NCBI GenBank assembly: GCA_018660265.1
Contig: JABJKS010000085.1
Coordinates: 62,001 to 126,000, forward strand
Direction of reading: 5' to 3'
Length of the DNA stretch: 64,000 bases
Origin: Rhodospirillaceae bacterium
GTDB lineage: Bacteria > Pseudomonadota > Alphaproteobacteria > GCA-2731375
Shown: positions 45,318-54,325 of the stretch, piece after piece
How the letters are laid out: each line of letters begins with the position of its first letter
Numbering within the stretch: position 1 is the stretch's first letter
Notes under the pieces: model-generated
What the model saw: only the letters and a program-made list of their open reading frames with translations
What the model was told of the DNA's origin: nothing
Database searches by the model: none
Program-made: the position numbers and the translations under genes

Positions 45318-46484
45318 TTAAACCGACCTTGCACGCACCATCAGATGCAAACCCCAATACAATGGCACTGCCAAAATCAGGCATGCGGCCCCTAAGTACA
45401 AGGGTGCGGCAGCAGTATCTGCCGCATCCGCACTCCATCCGAACAGGCCCGGACCTAAGCCCATGCCGCCGTAAAAGAAGGTGTACATGATCGCATTACC
45501 CAGGGCCCGACGGCTTGGCGACATCAAGGCGATTGCCCGTCCCATGATGACGCCGGCTGGGGCTGCGGCAAATAGCCCAATAGCGGCACACAGCACATAT
45601 GGATAGTCGAGCATAGGCAGGGCGGTGGAGGCCGCTGCGGCCAGCACACAACATACCAATAAAACCATGCCCGGCCGGCCCGTACGATCCGAAACATAGC
45701 CGCCCAGTGGCAGGGCCGGCAGGGCGGCCCAGCTGGCCAGGCTTATAGCGCCCCCCGCTGTAGCGACGTCCATGCCCTTCTGGATCAACAGCGCCGGGCC
45801 GAATGACAAAAAGGAAAAATAGGCCAGGTTATAGACTGTCCAGAGCACCCCTGCGAAACAGACCAGAAACAGCTCCTGCCGGGAAATATGAAAGCCGGTT
45901 CCCGATGCTGTGCCACTGCTATCACCAGGCGGTGGTTTGTAAAACAACCCGACAACGGCCATGGCGAAAATACAGCCAAAGGCGGTGCCGTGCATGGCCG
46001 GCTGCCAACCCCAGGTTTCGGCAATGGGCCCAAGGCTAAGCAACGCAATCGCGGCCCCCACGGGCCAGCCGCACAACAGGATGGCCATGGCAGTGGCGAC
46101 GGATTTTATATCGAACCAATCGGCAACCATCTTGACCACGAAGATGCTTTGCACAACGGCACCGGCACCGCTTAACAACCGCCCCAACGCCAGCAGGAAA
46201 AAGCTGTCGGCAAGGCCTGCTATAACACCGCCCAGCGCCATGATGCCAAGACCGAACAGCACCATGGTCAAATCCTTGAACCGGCTGCCCAGGATGGCAC
46301 CGGGAATGGCAATGAACATACCCGGCAGCATATAAAAGCCAACCAAGGTGCCTAGCTGGGCAAAATCCAATCCGACATCGACGGCAATAGCGGGTGTCAT
46401 GGAGGCGATGGCCTGAAACTGAAATCCCATGACCAAACGCACAACCAATAAAAGGCCCAAAATGGCCCAGGGGTTGGCAAACAT
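45318..46484 (-). CDS. MFS transporter
   Basis: A 388-residue, 12-helix major facilitator protein (LLLVVRLVMGFQFQAIASMT at helix 1, GAILGSRFKDL in the loop after helix 2, GGYVSDRTGRPGMVLLV after helix 8). It is probably an exporter or importer of a small organic acid. It is convergent with the ThDP enzyme (7-bp gap), so no operon link can be drawn. Solute unknown. Confidence 0.9.
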   Translation of the reverse strand: MFANPWAILGLLLVVRLVMGFQFQAIASMTPAIAVDVGLDFAQLGTLVGFYMLPGMFIAIPGAILGSRFKDLTMVLFGLGIMALGGVIAGLADSFFLLALGRLLSGAGAVVQSIFVVKMVADWFDIKSVATAMAILLCGWPVGAAIALLSLGPIAETWGWQPAMHGTAFGCIFAMAVVGLFYKPPPGDSSGTASGTGFHISRQELFLVCFAGVLWTVYNLAYFSFLSFGPALLIQKGMDVATAGGAISLASWAALPALPLGGYVSDRTGRPGMVLLVCCVLAAAASTALPMLDYPYVLCAAIGLFAAAPAGVIMGRAIALMSPSRRALGNAIMYTFFYGGMGLGPGLFGWSADAADTAAAPLYLGAACLILAVPLYWGLHLMVRARSV

Positions 46485-46536
46485 CAGTTTGACCCGGCCA
46501 TCAGCGGTAATTTTTTATGGCTGGGCACAGGTCGGA

Positions 46537-47160
46537 TTATTTGGTTCCGGGTTTCTTGAAACTGACGGTGACATTCGGCAACCGTTTATCCAGCAGTTGC
46601 AAAACTTCTTCGGTGATGCTCAGACGCTGGTCAAAGACCAATACTGCCTTGCGGGCCAAGGTAATGGTGATTTTTCGGTCCGCCATCATTTCCGCCACAA
46701 CCTTGGCGATCTCCTGGCGCAGCTTACGTGTCGCCCCGGTCATGGCCCGGTTCAAGATGCCCCGGCTTTGTTCCGCCTTGCGCCGTAAATCCGATAGCTT
46801 GTTTTCCAGAAGCCGGCGTTTTTCATTCACCGCCTCGGGCGAGAGGATGGTGCTTTGTTGGCGTAATTTTGTTTCCTCGCCCTTTAAAGCTTCCTGTGCG
46901 GAGGTGATTTCCTGCTCAAAAGCTTTGCGCCTAGCCTCCATCGCTTGATTTATGCCCTTTGCCGCTGCCGCCCGGCGCAGCACCTGTTGCACATCCAACA
47001 CCGCAATCACCAGATCACCCATTTCGGCGGCAGTCTTAGCGGGTTGCCCAGCGCCTGCCTTCACCGCATCCGCTGCGACGGCACCGCCAGCCCCACCAAC
47101 CTGCGAGCCTGTCAAAAGCAAACCGACCATAACCATGGTGGCGGTATTCAAGCGTGCCAT
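46537..47160 (-). CDS. OmpH/Skp-like periplasmic protein
   Basis: A 207-residue exported protein. A signal peptide (TATMVMVGLLLTGSQVGGAG) is followed by a short beta segment (DLVIAVLDVQQVLRRAAAAK), then a long charged coiled coil (EARRKAFEQEITSAQEALKG through SDLRRKAEQSR) and a final beta segment. That is the layout of OmpH/Skp chaperones, which hold unfolded outer membrane proteins. ATG 47160 is chosen over an upstream start because the signal peptide then begins normally. It is not next to bamA, so it is probably a paralogue. Confidence 0.8.
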   Translation of the reverse strand: MARLNTATMVMVGLLLTGSQVGGAGGAVAADAVKAGAGQPAKTAAEMGDLVIAVLDVQQVLRRAAAAKGINQAMEARRKAFEQEITSAQEALKGEETKLRQQSTILSPEAVNEKRRLLENKLSDLRRKAEQSRGILNRAMTGATRKLRQEIAKVVAEMMADRKITITLARKAVLVFDQRLSITEEVLQLLDKRLPNVTVSFKKPGTK

Positions 47161-47372
47161 TATGCGATCAATCCTTAACTTTACGTCCAACATATGCCGC
47201 ATAGGCAAATCTGGGCGATACAACGACACCTTAACCTATTCCGAACCCACAGGGAATCTTCCTGGCCTACCAAATCGGCCGGAACGGAATTAGATTATGG
47301 GAAATGCTTCTGCCCGCCAGGAATTTGTTTTATACTTAAAACAGTTTCACAAAAGCCGAAGGGGCGACAGGC

Positions 47373-49733
47373 GTGAAAGCAAATATTATCGGCGGCGGTC
47401 CGGCCGGACTGTATTTTTCAATTTTGGCCAAAAAACGGCACCCCGACGATCAGATCACCGTTTACGAGCGTAACCGGGCAGATGACACATTCGGCTTTGG
47501 TGTCGTATTTTCCGATGAAACATTGGGCTTTTTCCGGGATGCGGATGGGGAAAGCTATGACGAAATCATCAACCATTTTGCCTATTGGGATGAAATCGAA
47601 ACCCACTATGGCGGTCGGGTTATCAGCTCCACCGGGCACGGCTTTTGCGGGATGAGCCGGGTTGGGCTGTTGCAGATCCTTCAACGCCGGGCCGAGGGGT
47701 TGGGCGTGGAAATCCATTATGAAACCGAAATTGCCGATCTGACCCCCTATCTTGATGCCGATTTGGTGATCGCAGCCGATGGCGTCAATTCATTGATCCG
47801 CGATACATATGCGGCATCCTTCAAACCCTCCATTACCTATCGCCCCAACCGTTTTGTCTGGCTGGGCACCAATGCGCCATTTGCAGCCTTTGCCTTCACC
47901 TTCAAGGAAAACCAGCACGGCATCTGGAATGCCCATGCCTACCAATACGAAGAAGGTCTGGCGACGCTGATTGTTGAAGCCACCGAAGATACCTGGCGCG
48001 CTTCGGGCCTGGATCAGGATGATCAGGCAGCGACAGCGGCCTATATGGCCGAATTGTACAAAGAAGAACTGGGCGGCCATAAAATCCTGACGAACCGCTC
48101 CAACTGGCGGGCCTTCCCGGTTATTCATTGTGAGAGCTGGGTGCATGAAAATGTCGTGCTGATGGGGGATGCGGCCCATACGGCGCATTTTTCCATCGGA
48201 TCAGGCACTAAATTGGCCATGGAAGACGCCATTGCACTGTTCGAGGCGGTGGAGGTGGATCGTAATGACATCGCAGGCGCGCCGAAGCGCTATGAGGCGG
48301 CCCGACGGGACGAGGTTGATCGGATCCAACACGCCGCCAATGTCTCCCTGACCTGGTTTGAAACCGTCGAACGTTTCTGGGGTATGGATCCGGTACAGTT
48401 TAATTTTTCCATGCTGACCCGTTCGAAACAGATCACCTATGAAAATCTATCTTTGCGCGATCCTGCCTTGGTCGAAGAGGTCCGAAACTGGTTCGCGACC
48501 CAGGCTGGCGTTGGGGCCGGTGTTGGGGCCGGTGTTGGGGCCGGTGTTGGGGCCGGCATCGCAGATAGCAATAAGCCGCCTGTGCCCATGTTCACGCCTT
48601 TCCAACTGCGGAATATGACGCTGGATAACCGGGTCGTGGTATCGCCCATGTGTCAGTATTCCGCCACCGGCGGCCTGCCCAATGACTGGCACATGGTGCA
48701 TTTAGGAGGCCGCTGCCTTGGCGGGGCCGGGTTGATCTTTACCGAGATGACGGCGGTGAGCGAAGCCGGCCGCATCAGTCCCGGCTGCACAGGCATGTAT
48801 ACAGACGACCATTGCCAGGCCTGGGCCCGCATCGTTGATTTCGTCCATGGCAACAGTGCGGCAAAGATCTGCCTGCAGTTGGGGCACGCCGGGCGCAAAG
48901 GTTCCACCCAGCTGGGCTGGGAAGCACCCGACCGTCCCCTGAAAAGCGGCAACTGGCCAATTATGTCCGCCTCTCCCCTGCCCTATTTTCCCGATAGCGC
49001 CATACCGAAGGAAATGAGCGCGCAGGATATGGACGAACTGGTCGCAGCCTATGAACAAGCGGCGGAATATGGTCTGAAGGCGGGCTTCGATATGCTGGAA
49101 ATCCATATGGCCCATGGCTATCTATTGGCCAGCTTCATCTCTCCGCTGAGCAATCAACGCCGGGACGCCTATAGCGGCAGTATCGAAAACCGCATGGCGT
49201 TTCCGTTGCGGATCTTCAACGCTGTGCGGGCCGTCTGGCCCGATGAAGCACCCATTTCCGTTCGCCTGTCCGCAACCGATTGGCATCCCGAAGGCCTTAG
49301 CCCCGAAGATCTGGTGGCGGCGGCCAAGATGCTAAAGGCGGCAGGCTGTGACCTGATCGATGTTTCGGCTGGTCAAACCATCCCTGATCAACAGCCCGTC
49401 TATGGCCGGATGTTTCAAACGCCATTCTCGGATCAGATCAGGAATGAAGCGAAAATCCCCACCATGGCCGTAGGCAACATCACCACCGCCGATCAGGTCA
49501 ACACTATTCTGGCGGCTGGACGCGCCGATCTGGTCGCCCTCGCCCGACCGCACCTCACCGACCCCCATTTCACACTGGAGGCGGCGGCCCGATATAATCA
49601 CGAAGCGCAAGCCTGGCCGGAACAATATGCCTCCGCCCAGCCCCAGGCCCATGCGGTCGCCTCCCGCCAGCGGGAGGACATCGAAGAACTCCGCCGTGCT
49701 GCCCGCCCGGCAAAACCGCAACCCACCAATTAG
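47373..49733 (+). CDS. Bifunctional salicylyl-CoA 5-hydroxylase / ene-reductase-type fusion
   Basis: A 786-residue fusion. Residues 1 to about 375 are an FAD aromatic hydroxylase (NIIGGGPAGLYFSILAKKR, then GDAAHTAHFSIGSGTKLAME). Residues 400-750 are an old-yellow-enzyme barrel (FTPFQLRNMTLDNRVVVSPM, CQYSATGGLPNDWHMVHLGG, FISPLSNQRRDAYSG). The pair is the known bifunctional salicylyl-CoA 5-hydroxylase/oxidoreductase family that makes gentisyl-CoA. The linker is AGVGAGVG repeated through a 12-bp DNA tandem repeat. GTG 47373 follows AAGGGG. No benzoate-CoA cluster is next to it. Overall family solid, exact substrate inferred. Confidence 0.9.
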   Translation: MKANIIGGGPAGLYFSILAKKRHPDDQITVYERNRADDTFGFGVVFSDETLGFFRDADGESYDEIINHFAYWDEIETHYGGRVISSTGHGFCGMSRVGLLQILQRRAEGLGVEIHYETEIADLTPYLDADLVIAADGVNSLIRDTYAASFKPSITYRPNRFVWLGTNAPFAAFAFTFKENQHGIWNAHAYQYEEGLATLIVEATEDTWRASGLDQDDQAATAAYMAELYKEELGGHKILTNRSNWRAFPVIHCESWVHENVVLMGDAAHTAHFSIGSGTKLAMEDAIALFEAVEVDRNDIAGAPKRYEAARRDEVDRIQHAANVSLTWFETVERFWGMDPVQFNFSMLTRSKQITYENLSLRDPALVEEVRNWFATQAGVGAGVGAGVGAGVGAGIADSNKPPVPMFTPFQLRNMTLDNRVVVSPMCQYSATGGLPNDWHMVHLGGRCLGGAGLIFTEMTAVSEAGRISPGCTGMYTDDHCQAWARIVDFVHGNSAAKICLQLGHAGRKGSTQLGWEAPDRPLKSGNWPIMSASPLPYFPDSAIPKEMSAQDMDELVAAYEQAAEYGLKAGFDMLEIHMAHGYLLASFISPLSNQRRDAYSGSIENRMAFPLRIFNAVRAVWPDEAPISVRLSATDWHPEGLSPEDLVAAAKMLKAAGCDLIDVSAGQTIPDQQPVYGRMFQTPFSDQIRNEAKIPTMAVGNITTADQVNTILAAGRADLVALARPHLTDPHFTLEAAARYNHEAQAWPEQYASAQPQAHAVASRQREDIEELRRAARPAKPQPTN
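48510..48557 (+). repeat. Four tandem 12-bp repeats in a coding linker
   Basis: GTTGGGGCCGGT is repeated four times (last unit ends GGC), coding for Val-Gly-Ala-Gly units between the FAD hydroxylase and ene-reductase domains. The frame is preserved. Length variation by slippage between strains is expected. Confidence 0.9.
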
Positions 49734-50842
49734 TCCAAGATATCGTTCAGGCGTTCCTTGGCATCGAGCATTTCGTTGAGCAGTTCGTAGACGACCTCTT
49801 TGACGGAAATCTCCTCGTGCATATCGCCAACGACCTGGCCCACGGGGTAGGTGAGGAATTCTTTGGCGCGGACCCGCTCAACCCGGGTGCGGCCTTCCTG
49901 CCACCACAGATAATTTTGCGTCGGGGCGGGCAAGGTGGCGGGTGCGCCGGGTTCGTCATAGGCTTCGGAAAATCTGTTACGCAATGTGCGGCATGGTTTG
50001 CCGGTTACCGACGTCGTCAAAATAGCGTCCGACGCATCGGCCTCGAACATCTTTTGCTTAATCTCTGGCGTCACCTCGGACTGCGCTGTTTTCAGCCACA
50101 ACGACCCGGCCCAGACCCCTTCACAGCCCAGCACCAACGCGGCGGCCAATTGCCGACCCCGGCCGACGCCGCCTGCCCCCAGTACGGGCATGGGGGCTAC
50201 CGCATCAACAATTGAAGGCCACAACACCATGGAGGAGACATCGCCCGTGTGCCCGCCCGCCTCTGTCCCCACGGCGACAACGAAATCACAGCCCGCCTGA
50301 CGATGGCGAAGCGCATGTTTCGGCTTGCCAGCCAGGGCACCGACTTTGATCCCCTGGGCATGGGCCCGCTCAACCAATTCAACGGGTTGTGAGCCAAGCG
50401 CGTTGACGATCAGTTTGATGGGATGCTTCAGGGCCGTTTCGATCATCGCCAGGCTTTCCTGGGGTGTGAAGTTGATGCCTTTGACAATCTCGCGCTTGAT
50501 CTCGGCCGCCTCCGCCTCGGGCAAGGGCGGCACGCCGGCCTCATCCAGCATGTTGCGGACGAAATCCACATGCTCTTTTGGCAGCAGCTGTTCGGGATCA
50601 AACTTCATATCGCTGCTGTCATCGAACCGCGACGGCATCAGCACATCGATGCCATAAGGCTTGCCGTCGATATGCTCATCGATCCAATTCAGTTCAGCCT
50701 CAACCCGCTCCGGGCTCATCCTGGCCATGCCAAGCACACCCATGCCGCCTGCTTTAGAGACCTCAACCACCACATCGCGGCAATGGGAAAAGGCAAAGAT
50801 CGGCACATCAATGCCGAACATCTCGCACATCTTACTTTTCAT
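49730..50842 (-). CDS. NAD(P)H-dependent flavin oxidoreductase / nitronate monooxygenase-like
   Basis: A 370-residue FMN TIM-barrel enzyme. FGIDVPIFAFSHCRDVVVEV begins it, GTEAGGHTGDVSSMVLWPSI carries the phosphate-binding glycines near residue 200, and PMPVLGAGGVGRGRQLAAAL follows. The match is to the 2-nitropropane dioxygenase/nitronate monooxygenase group, whose members detoxify alkyl nitronates or act as enoyl reductases. Its stop overlaps that of the salicylyl-CoA-type gene by four bases. Real substrate unknown. Confidence 0.87.
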   Translation of the reverse strand: MKSKMCEMFGIDVPIFAFSHCRDVVVEVSKAGGMGVLGMARMSPERVEAELNWIDEHIDGKPYGIDVLMPSRFDDSSDMKFDPEQLLPKEHVDFVRNMLDEAGVPPLPEAEAAEIKREIVKGINFTPQESLAMIETALKHPIKLIVNALGSQPVELVERAHAQGIKVGALAGKPKHALRHRQAGCDFVVAVGTEAGGHTGDVSSMVLWPSIVDAVAPMPVLGAGGVGRGRQLAAALVLGCEGVWAGSLWLKTAQSEVTPEIKQKMFEADASDAILTTSVTGKPCRTLRNRFSEAYDEPGAPATLPAPTQNYLWWQEGRTRVERVRAKEFLTYPVGQVVGDMHEEISVKEVVYELLNEMLDAKERLNDILD

Positions 50843-50905
50843 TTGAAATTTCCTGACTAGACTTCCTACGACACCCGACAGTATGCCGAATAAGGGGACT
50901 TAAGC

Positions 50906-51517
50906 ATGTCAAAAATCAAATCCAAAGAACATCTGCGGGAAATTTATCCACCCGCCGTGACGCGCGCCCTGGATAAGCAGATGACCGCCCTGGATGTCCA
51001 CTGCCGGCAATACATCTCGCTCTCACCCTTTGTCATCCTGGCCACCAAGGGTGATGACAGCCTTGGCGATGCCACACCCCGCGGGGGGGAGCCGGGGTTC
51101 GTCCATGTGGAAAGCGACGGTGCCATTCTGATCCCCGATTGGCCGGGCAACAACCGTTTGGATACTTTGGAAAACATAATCGACAACCCGGGCATCGGCT
51201 TGTTGTTCCTGATCCCCGGGGTTAAGGAAACCCTGCGTATCAACGGCACGGCGGACATTGTCATCGACGAAGTCACCCGGCATTTGTTCGAGACCAGGGG
51301 CAAGCACCCCAGATCCGTTATTCGCATTCACATCAATGAAGTCTATCTGCACTGTGCCAAGGCTCTTATGCGCTCGCACCTATGGGAAGAGACAGCCCGG
51401 ATTGACCGGGCCGAACTGCCTAGCATGGGACAGATGATCAATGATCAGACTGGCGCCAGCAAAGCGCCGCCAAGCCAGTCGGAAATGGAAAAACAATATG
51501 AAAAGATTTTGTATTAG
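50906..51517 (+). CDS. Pyridoxamine 5'-phosphate oxidase-fold protein (MSMEG_1061-type)
   Basis: A 203-residue FMN-binding split-barrel protein. Sequences LSPFVILATKGDDSLGDATP, AILIPDWPGNNRLDTLENII and IHINEVYLHCAKALMRSHLW fit the PPOX subfamily that uses FMN or F420 for reductions, not the vitamin B6 enzyme. AAGGGG precedes the ATG by 6 bases. It is divergent from the nitronate monooxygenase-like gene with 63 bp between, so shared regulation is possible. Substrate unknown. Confidence 0.83.
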   Translation: MSKIKSKEHLREIYPPAVTRALDKQMTALDVHCRQYISLSPFVILATKGDDSLGDATPRGGEPGFVHVESDGAILIPDWPGNNRLDTLENIIDNPGIGLLFLIPGVKETLRINGTADIVIDEVTRHLFETRGKHPRSVIRIHINEVYLHCAKALMRSHLWEETARIDRAELPSMGQMINDQTGASKAPPSQSEMEKQYEKILY

Positions 51518-51524
51518 CGCCTAA

Positions 51525-51619
51525 AGCGCATTTATTCTAAATGCACTCGAGTTCTTAAGAACCAGGCAATTGAACCAATTACCTAAGTCGCGATAGCGAA
51601 CCAGATTAATTGAAAATGG
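51525..51619 (+). repeat. Dispersed intergenic repeat, copy B
   Basis: Matches the minus strand of 1276-1393: AGCGCATTTATTCTAAATGC, a palindrome GTTCTTAAGAAC, GCAATTGAACCAATTAC and TTAATTGAAAATGG occur in the same order with small gaps. It sits between the convergent PPOX and DUF1178 genes. Confidence 0.65.
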
Positions 51620-51621
51620 CC

Positions 51622-52044
51622 CTAACTATCGGTGTTTTCGGTCCAGGGTATGGCGGTGAAATCGACACCTTCTTCGACCAGCTCCTTAGCCTCCGCCGTC
51701 GTGGCCTCACCGTAGATATCGCGCTTTTCGGTTTCGCCATAGTGGATCTTGCGGGCTTCTTCAGCGAATTCCTTGCCCACATAGTCGCAGTTTTCTTCCA
51801 CATGCTGTTTCATCTTCGCCAGCATATGCATCGCCTCCGCCGCGACGGCGCTTTCCTTGGCGGCCTTGGCCTGTTTTTTGGAGGTCGAGATATTGGGTGC
51901 CATCAAGGCCTTTTCCACCTGATCATCGCCACAGGTGGGGCATTGTACCTGACCATTTTTGCGCAGGCCATCAAACGCCTTTGAACCCTTGAACCAAGCC
52001 TCAAAGGTGTGTTTGTTTGCGCAGATTAAATCAAATACCATCAT
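51622..52044 (-). CDS. DUF1178 family protein
   Basis: A 140-residue protein beginning MMVFDLICANKHTFEAWFKG, the DUF1178 start, with Cys/His pairs (CANKH and CPTCGDDQ) that could bind zinc. Family knowledge: in many alphaproteobacteria it lies beside the comF-grxC-nitrilase cluster, found here 4 kb away. Start 52044 or 52041 is chosen behind GGGGAAC; longer starts upstream run into the divergent methyltransferase. Function not known. Confidence 0.88.
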   Translation of the reverse strand: MMVFDLICANKHTFEAWFKGSKAFDGLRKNGQVQCPTCGDDQVEKALMAPNISTSKKQAKAAKESAVAAEAMHMLAKMKQHVEENCDYVGKEFAEEARKIHYGETEKRDIYGEATTAEAKELVEEGVDFTAIPWTENTDS

Positions 52045-52088
52045 GTTCCCCATAAATGGCACCGTCGGGGCCATTGAGCAAGGCCGGA

Positions 52089-52646
52089 ATGACAAAAAGA
52101 CAACAAACAACCACCCCCCCTGAAAGCCTATCGAGCATCAGCCCGTGGATCGCCCGTTTTGCCGATCAAGTGCCCGCGAACGGCACGGTACTTGATCTGG
52201 CCTGCGGTCGAGGCCGGCATACTGCTTTTTTTCTGGAACAAGGCCACAAGGTGACCGCGCTCGATAAAGATACCTCGGCCCTTAACCACCTGAAAAACCG
52301 GGAAAACCTGGAGATTTTGACCTGTGATCTGGAAGATGGCAGCGCCTGGCCACTGGGGCCGCCGGAGTTGCGACAATTCAGCGCAATTGTGGTGGTCAAC
52401 TACCTTTATCGGCCTATTTTACCCCGGATTATCGACGCTATCGAACCGGGCGGCATCCTTCTCTACGATACATTCGCACTGGGCAATGAGGCTTTCGGTC
52501 GGCCCAAAAACCCCGATTTTCTGCTACATCCAGGGGAGTTGGAGGCGGCTGTTGAAGGCAAGTTGGAGGTGTTGGCCAGCTTTCACGGCCTTGTGGAAAT
52601 CCCCCAGCCTGCCATGCGGCAACAAATCTGTGCCCGGCGATCCTGA
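52089..52646 (+). CDS. Class I SAM-dependent methyltransferase
   Basis: A 185-residue methyltransferase. Motif I is VLDLACGRGRHTAFFLEQGH near residues 31-50, followed by ALDKD ending strand 2 and a hydrophobic QFSAIVVVNYLYRP motif. It is small and resembles tellurite-resistance/thiol-type methyltransferases, but the acceptor is undetermined. ATG 52089 is used because GGCCGG precedes it. Its stop lies only 39 bp before the monooxygenase ATG, in the gap carrying the palindromic promoter. Confidence 0.8.
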   Translation: MTKRQQTTTPPESLSSISPWIARFADQVPANGTVLDLACGRGRHTAFFLEQGHKVTALDKDTSALNHLKNRENLEILTCDLEDGSAWPLGPPELRQFSAIVVVNYLYRPILPRIIDAIEPGGILLYDTFALGNEAFGRPKNPDFLLHPGELEAAVEGKLEVLASFHGLVEIPQPAMRQQICARRS

Positions 52647-52650
52647 GCTA

Positions 52651-52685
52651 TGGACGAAAATTCTAATGCTTGTTAGAATTTGTCC
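52651..52685 (+). promoter_or_regulatory. Palindromic promoter abutting the monooxygenase start codon
   Basis: AAATTCTAA (52658-52666) and TTAGAATTT (52673-52681) are perfect inverted arms, flanked by GGAC (52652-52655) and GTCC (52682-52685). TGGACG (52651-52656) and TAGAAT (52674-52679) fit -35 and -10 boxes with a 17-bp spacer, placing the transcript start at or near the A of ATG 52686. No SD site is present, so a leaderless mRNA under an operator is likely. Confidence 0.6.
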
Positions 52686-54311
52686 ATGAAAAATCAAAGT
52701 AAAAACGAGTCTCTCCAGCACGAAGTGATCATCATTGGTGCCGGTGTCAGCGGAATTTATCAATTGTATCGGCTGCTGGACGAGGGCGTGAATGTCACCG
52801 TCCTAGAGGCCGGCGGCGGCCCTGGCGGCACCTGGTATTGGAACCGATATCCTGGCGCGCGTTTTGATTCGGAAAGTTATAGCTACGGCTATTCCTTCTC
52901 CAAAGAACTGTTGGATGAGTGGGATTGGAGCGAGCATTTCGCGGGCCAGCCGGAAACCCTGAGCTATCTGGAGCATGTGGTCAAAAAATTCGATCTGAAA
53001 AAGCATATGCAGTTCAATTGCAAGGTGGATTCAGCGCACTTTGACGACGAGAGCAATTCCTGGAAGGTCAATCTTAACGATGGTCGCGTCCTGACGACGC
53101 GCTATCTGTTGACCGCAATTGGCATGCTGTCCGCCCCGACCATGCCAATCATTGATGGCGTTGAAAACTTCAAAGGCGAAAGCTTTCACACCTACAATTG
53201 GCCCCACGATCCGGTTGACCTAAAAGGCAAAAGGGTCGGCGTACTGGGCACCGGTGCCACGGCGGTTCAGATTATCGCCGAAATCGCCGATAAGGTAGAT
53301 GAACTGACGGTCTTCCAACGGCGTCCGAATTGGTGCGCGCCACTCCATAACAGTAAAATCTCGGACGAGGATCAGGCAAAGATCCACGCCAGCTATGATG
53401 ATATTTTTGCCCGCTGCAAGGAAACGCCCGGCGGCTTTATCCACGGCCCGGACCGGCGCAAATTTGACGAGGTATCTGAAGAAGACCGTCTGGCGTTTTG
53501 GGAGGAATTATATAGCTCCCCCGGCTTTGGCGTCTGGATCGGCAATTTCCGCGATGTTCTGGTGGAAAAACACGCAAACGCGGCGTTTACCGAATTTATC
53601 GCCGACAAAATACGCTCCCGTGTAAACGATCCCGTAACAGCGGAGAAACTGATCCCCAAGGATCATGGTTTCGGCACCCGTCGCGTGCCGTTGGAAACAC
53701 GCTATTACGAAGCCTACAATCGGGACAATGTGCATCTGATCGACCTCAATGACACCCCGATTGAACGCATTACACCGGCTGGCATCAAATGTTCAGACAA
53801 GGAATACGAACTGGATGTGATCATCTATGCCACCGGCTTCGATGCGATCACCGGTGCCTTTGACCGGATTGAATTCACCGGCGTTGGCGGGCAAAAGTTG
53901 AGCGATAAATGGTATGAAGGCCCCATCACCTATCTGGGCCTGCAAACAGCAGGCTTCCCGAACCTGATTACCATTGCCGGGCCCCAGGGTGGTTCCGTTT
54001 CAACCAACTTCCCCCGCGGCATCGAAGAGGCTGTGGATTGGGCCACGGATCTGTTCAGGCATCTTCGCAGCCACGGCTATACCCGTGTGGAGCCAACCCA
54101 GGAAGCAGAGGAAGAGTGGGACGCCCACGTTAAAAAGACCTACGAATATTCCCTGCTGACCACGACCAAATCCTGGTTCACGGGCTATAACTCCAACGTT
54201 GAAAATCATGACAAGCTGCGATACCTGATCTACAACGGCGGCACGCCACGCTATCGCCAGCGCCTGCAACAGGTGGTGGCGGACGACTATCAGGGGTTTG
54301 CCCTGCGTTAG
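52686..54311 (+). CDS. Flavin-containing Baeyer-Villiger-type monooxygenase
   Basis: A 541-residue flavoprotein. FAD motif IIIGAGVSGIYQLYRLL, then WYWNRYPGARFDSESYSYGY, the Baeyer-Villiger fingerprint FKGESFHTYNWP (FxGxxxHxxxWP), and NADPH motif VGVLGTGATAVQ. It oxidises ketones to esters or lactones with O2 and NADPH. It is a clear paralogue of the gene at 58938-60596. ATG 52686 is used; TTG 52680 is in frame. It has no SD and starts directly after a palindromic promoter. Substrate range (steroid, cyclic or aryl ketone) unknown. Confidence 0.93.
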   Translation: MKNQSKNESLQHEVIIIGAGVSGIYQLYRLLDEGVNVTVLEAGGGPGGTWYWNRYPGARFDSESYSYGYSFSKELLDEWDWSEHFAGQPETLSYLEHVVKKFDLKKHMQFNCKVDSAHFDDESNSWKVNLNDGRVLTTRYLLTAIGMLSAPTMPIIDGVENFKGESFHTYNWPHDPVDLKGKRVGVLGTGATAVQIIAEIADKVDELTVFQRRPNWCAPLHNSKISDEDQAKIHASYDDIFARCKETPGGFIHGPDRRKFDEVSEEDRLAFWEELYSSPGFGVWIGNFRDVLVEKHANAAFTEFIADKIRSRVNDPVTAEKLIPKDHGFGTRRVPLETRYYEAYNRDNVHLIDLNDTPIERITPAGIKCSDKEYELDVIIYATGFDAITGAFDRIEFTGVGGQKLSDKWYEGPITYLGLQTAGFPNLITIAGPQGGSVSTNFPRGIEEAVDWATDLFRHLRSHGYTRVEPTQEAEEEWDAHVKKTYEYSLLTTTKSWFTGYNSNVENHDKLRYLIYNGGTPRYRQRLQQVVADDYQGFALR

Positions 54312-54325
54312 GTCTATCCCAGTGC

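Noticed and set aside
48510-48557. CRISPR-like repeats
   Set aside because: Units are 12 bp without spacers and lie inside an intact coding frame.
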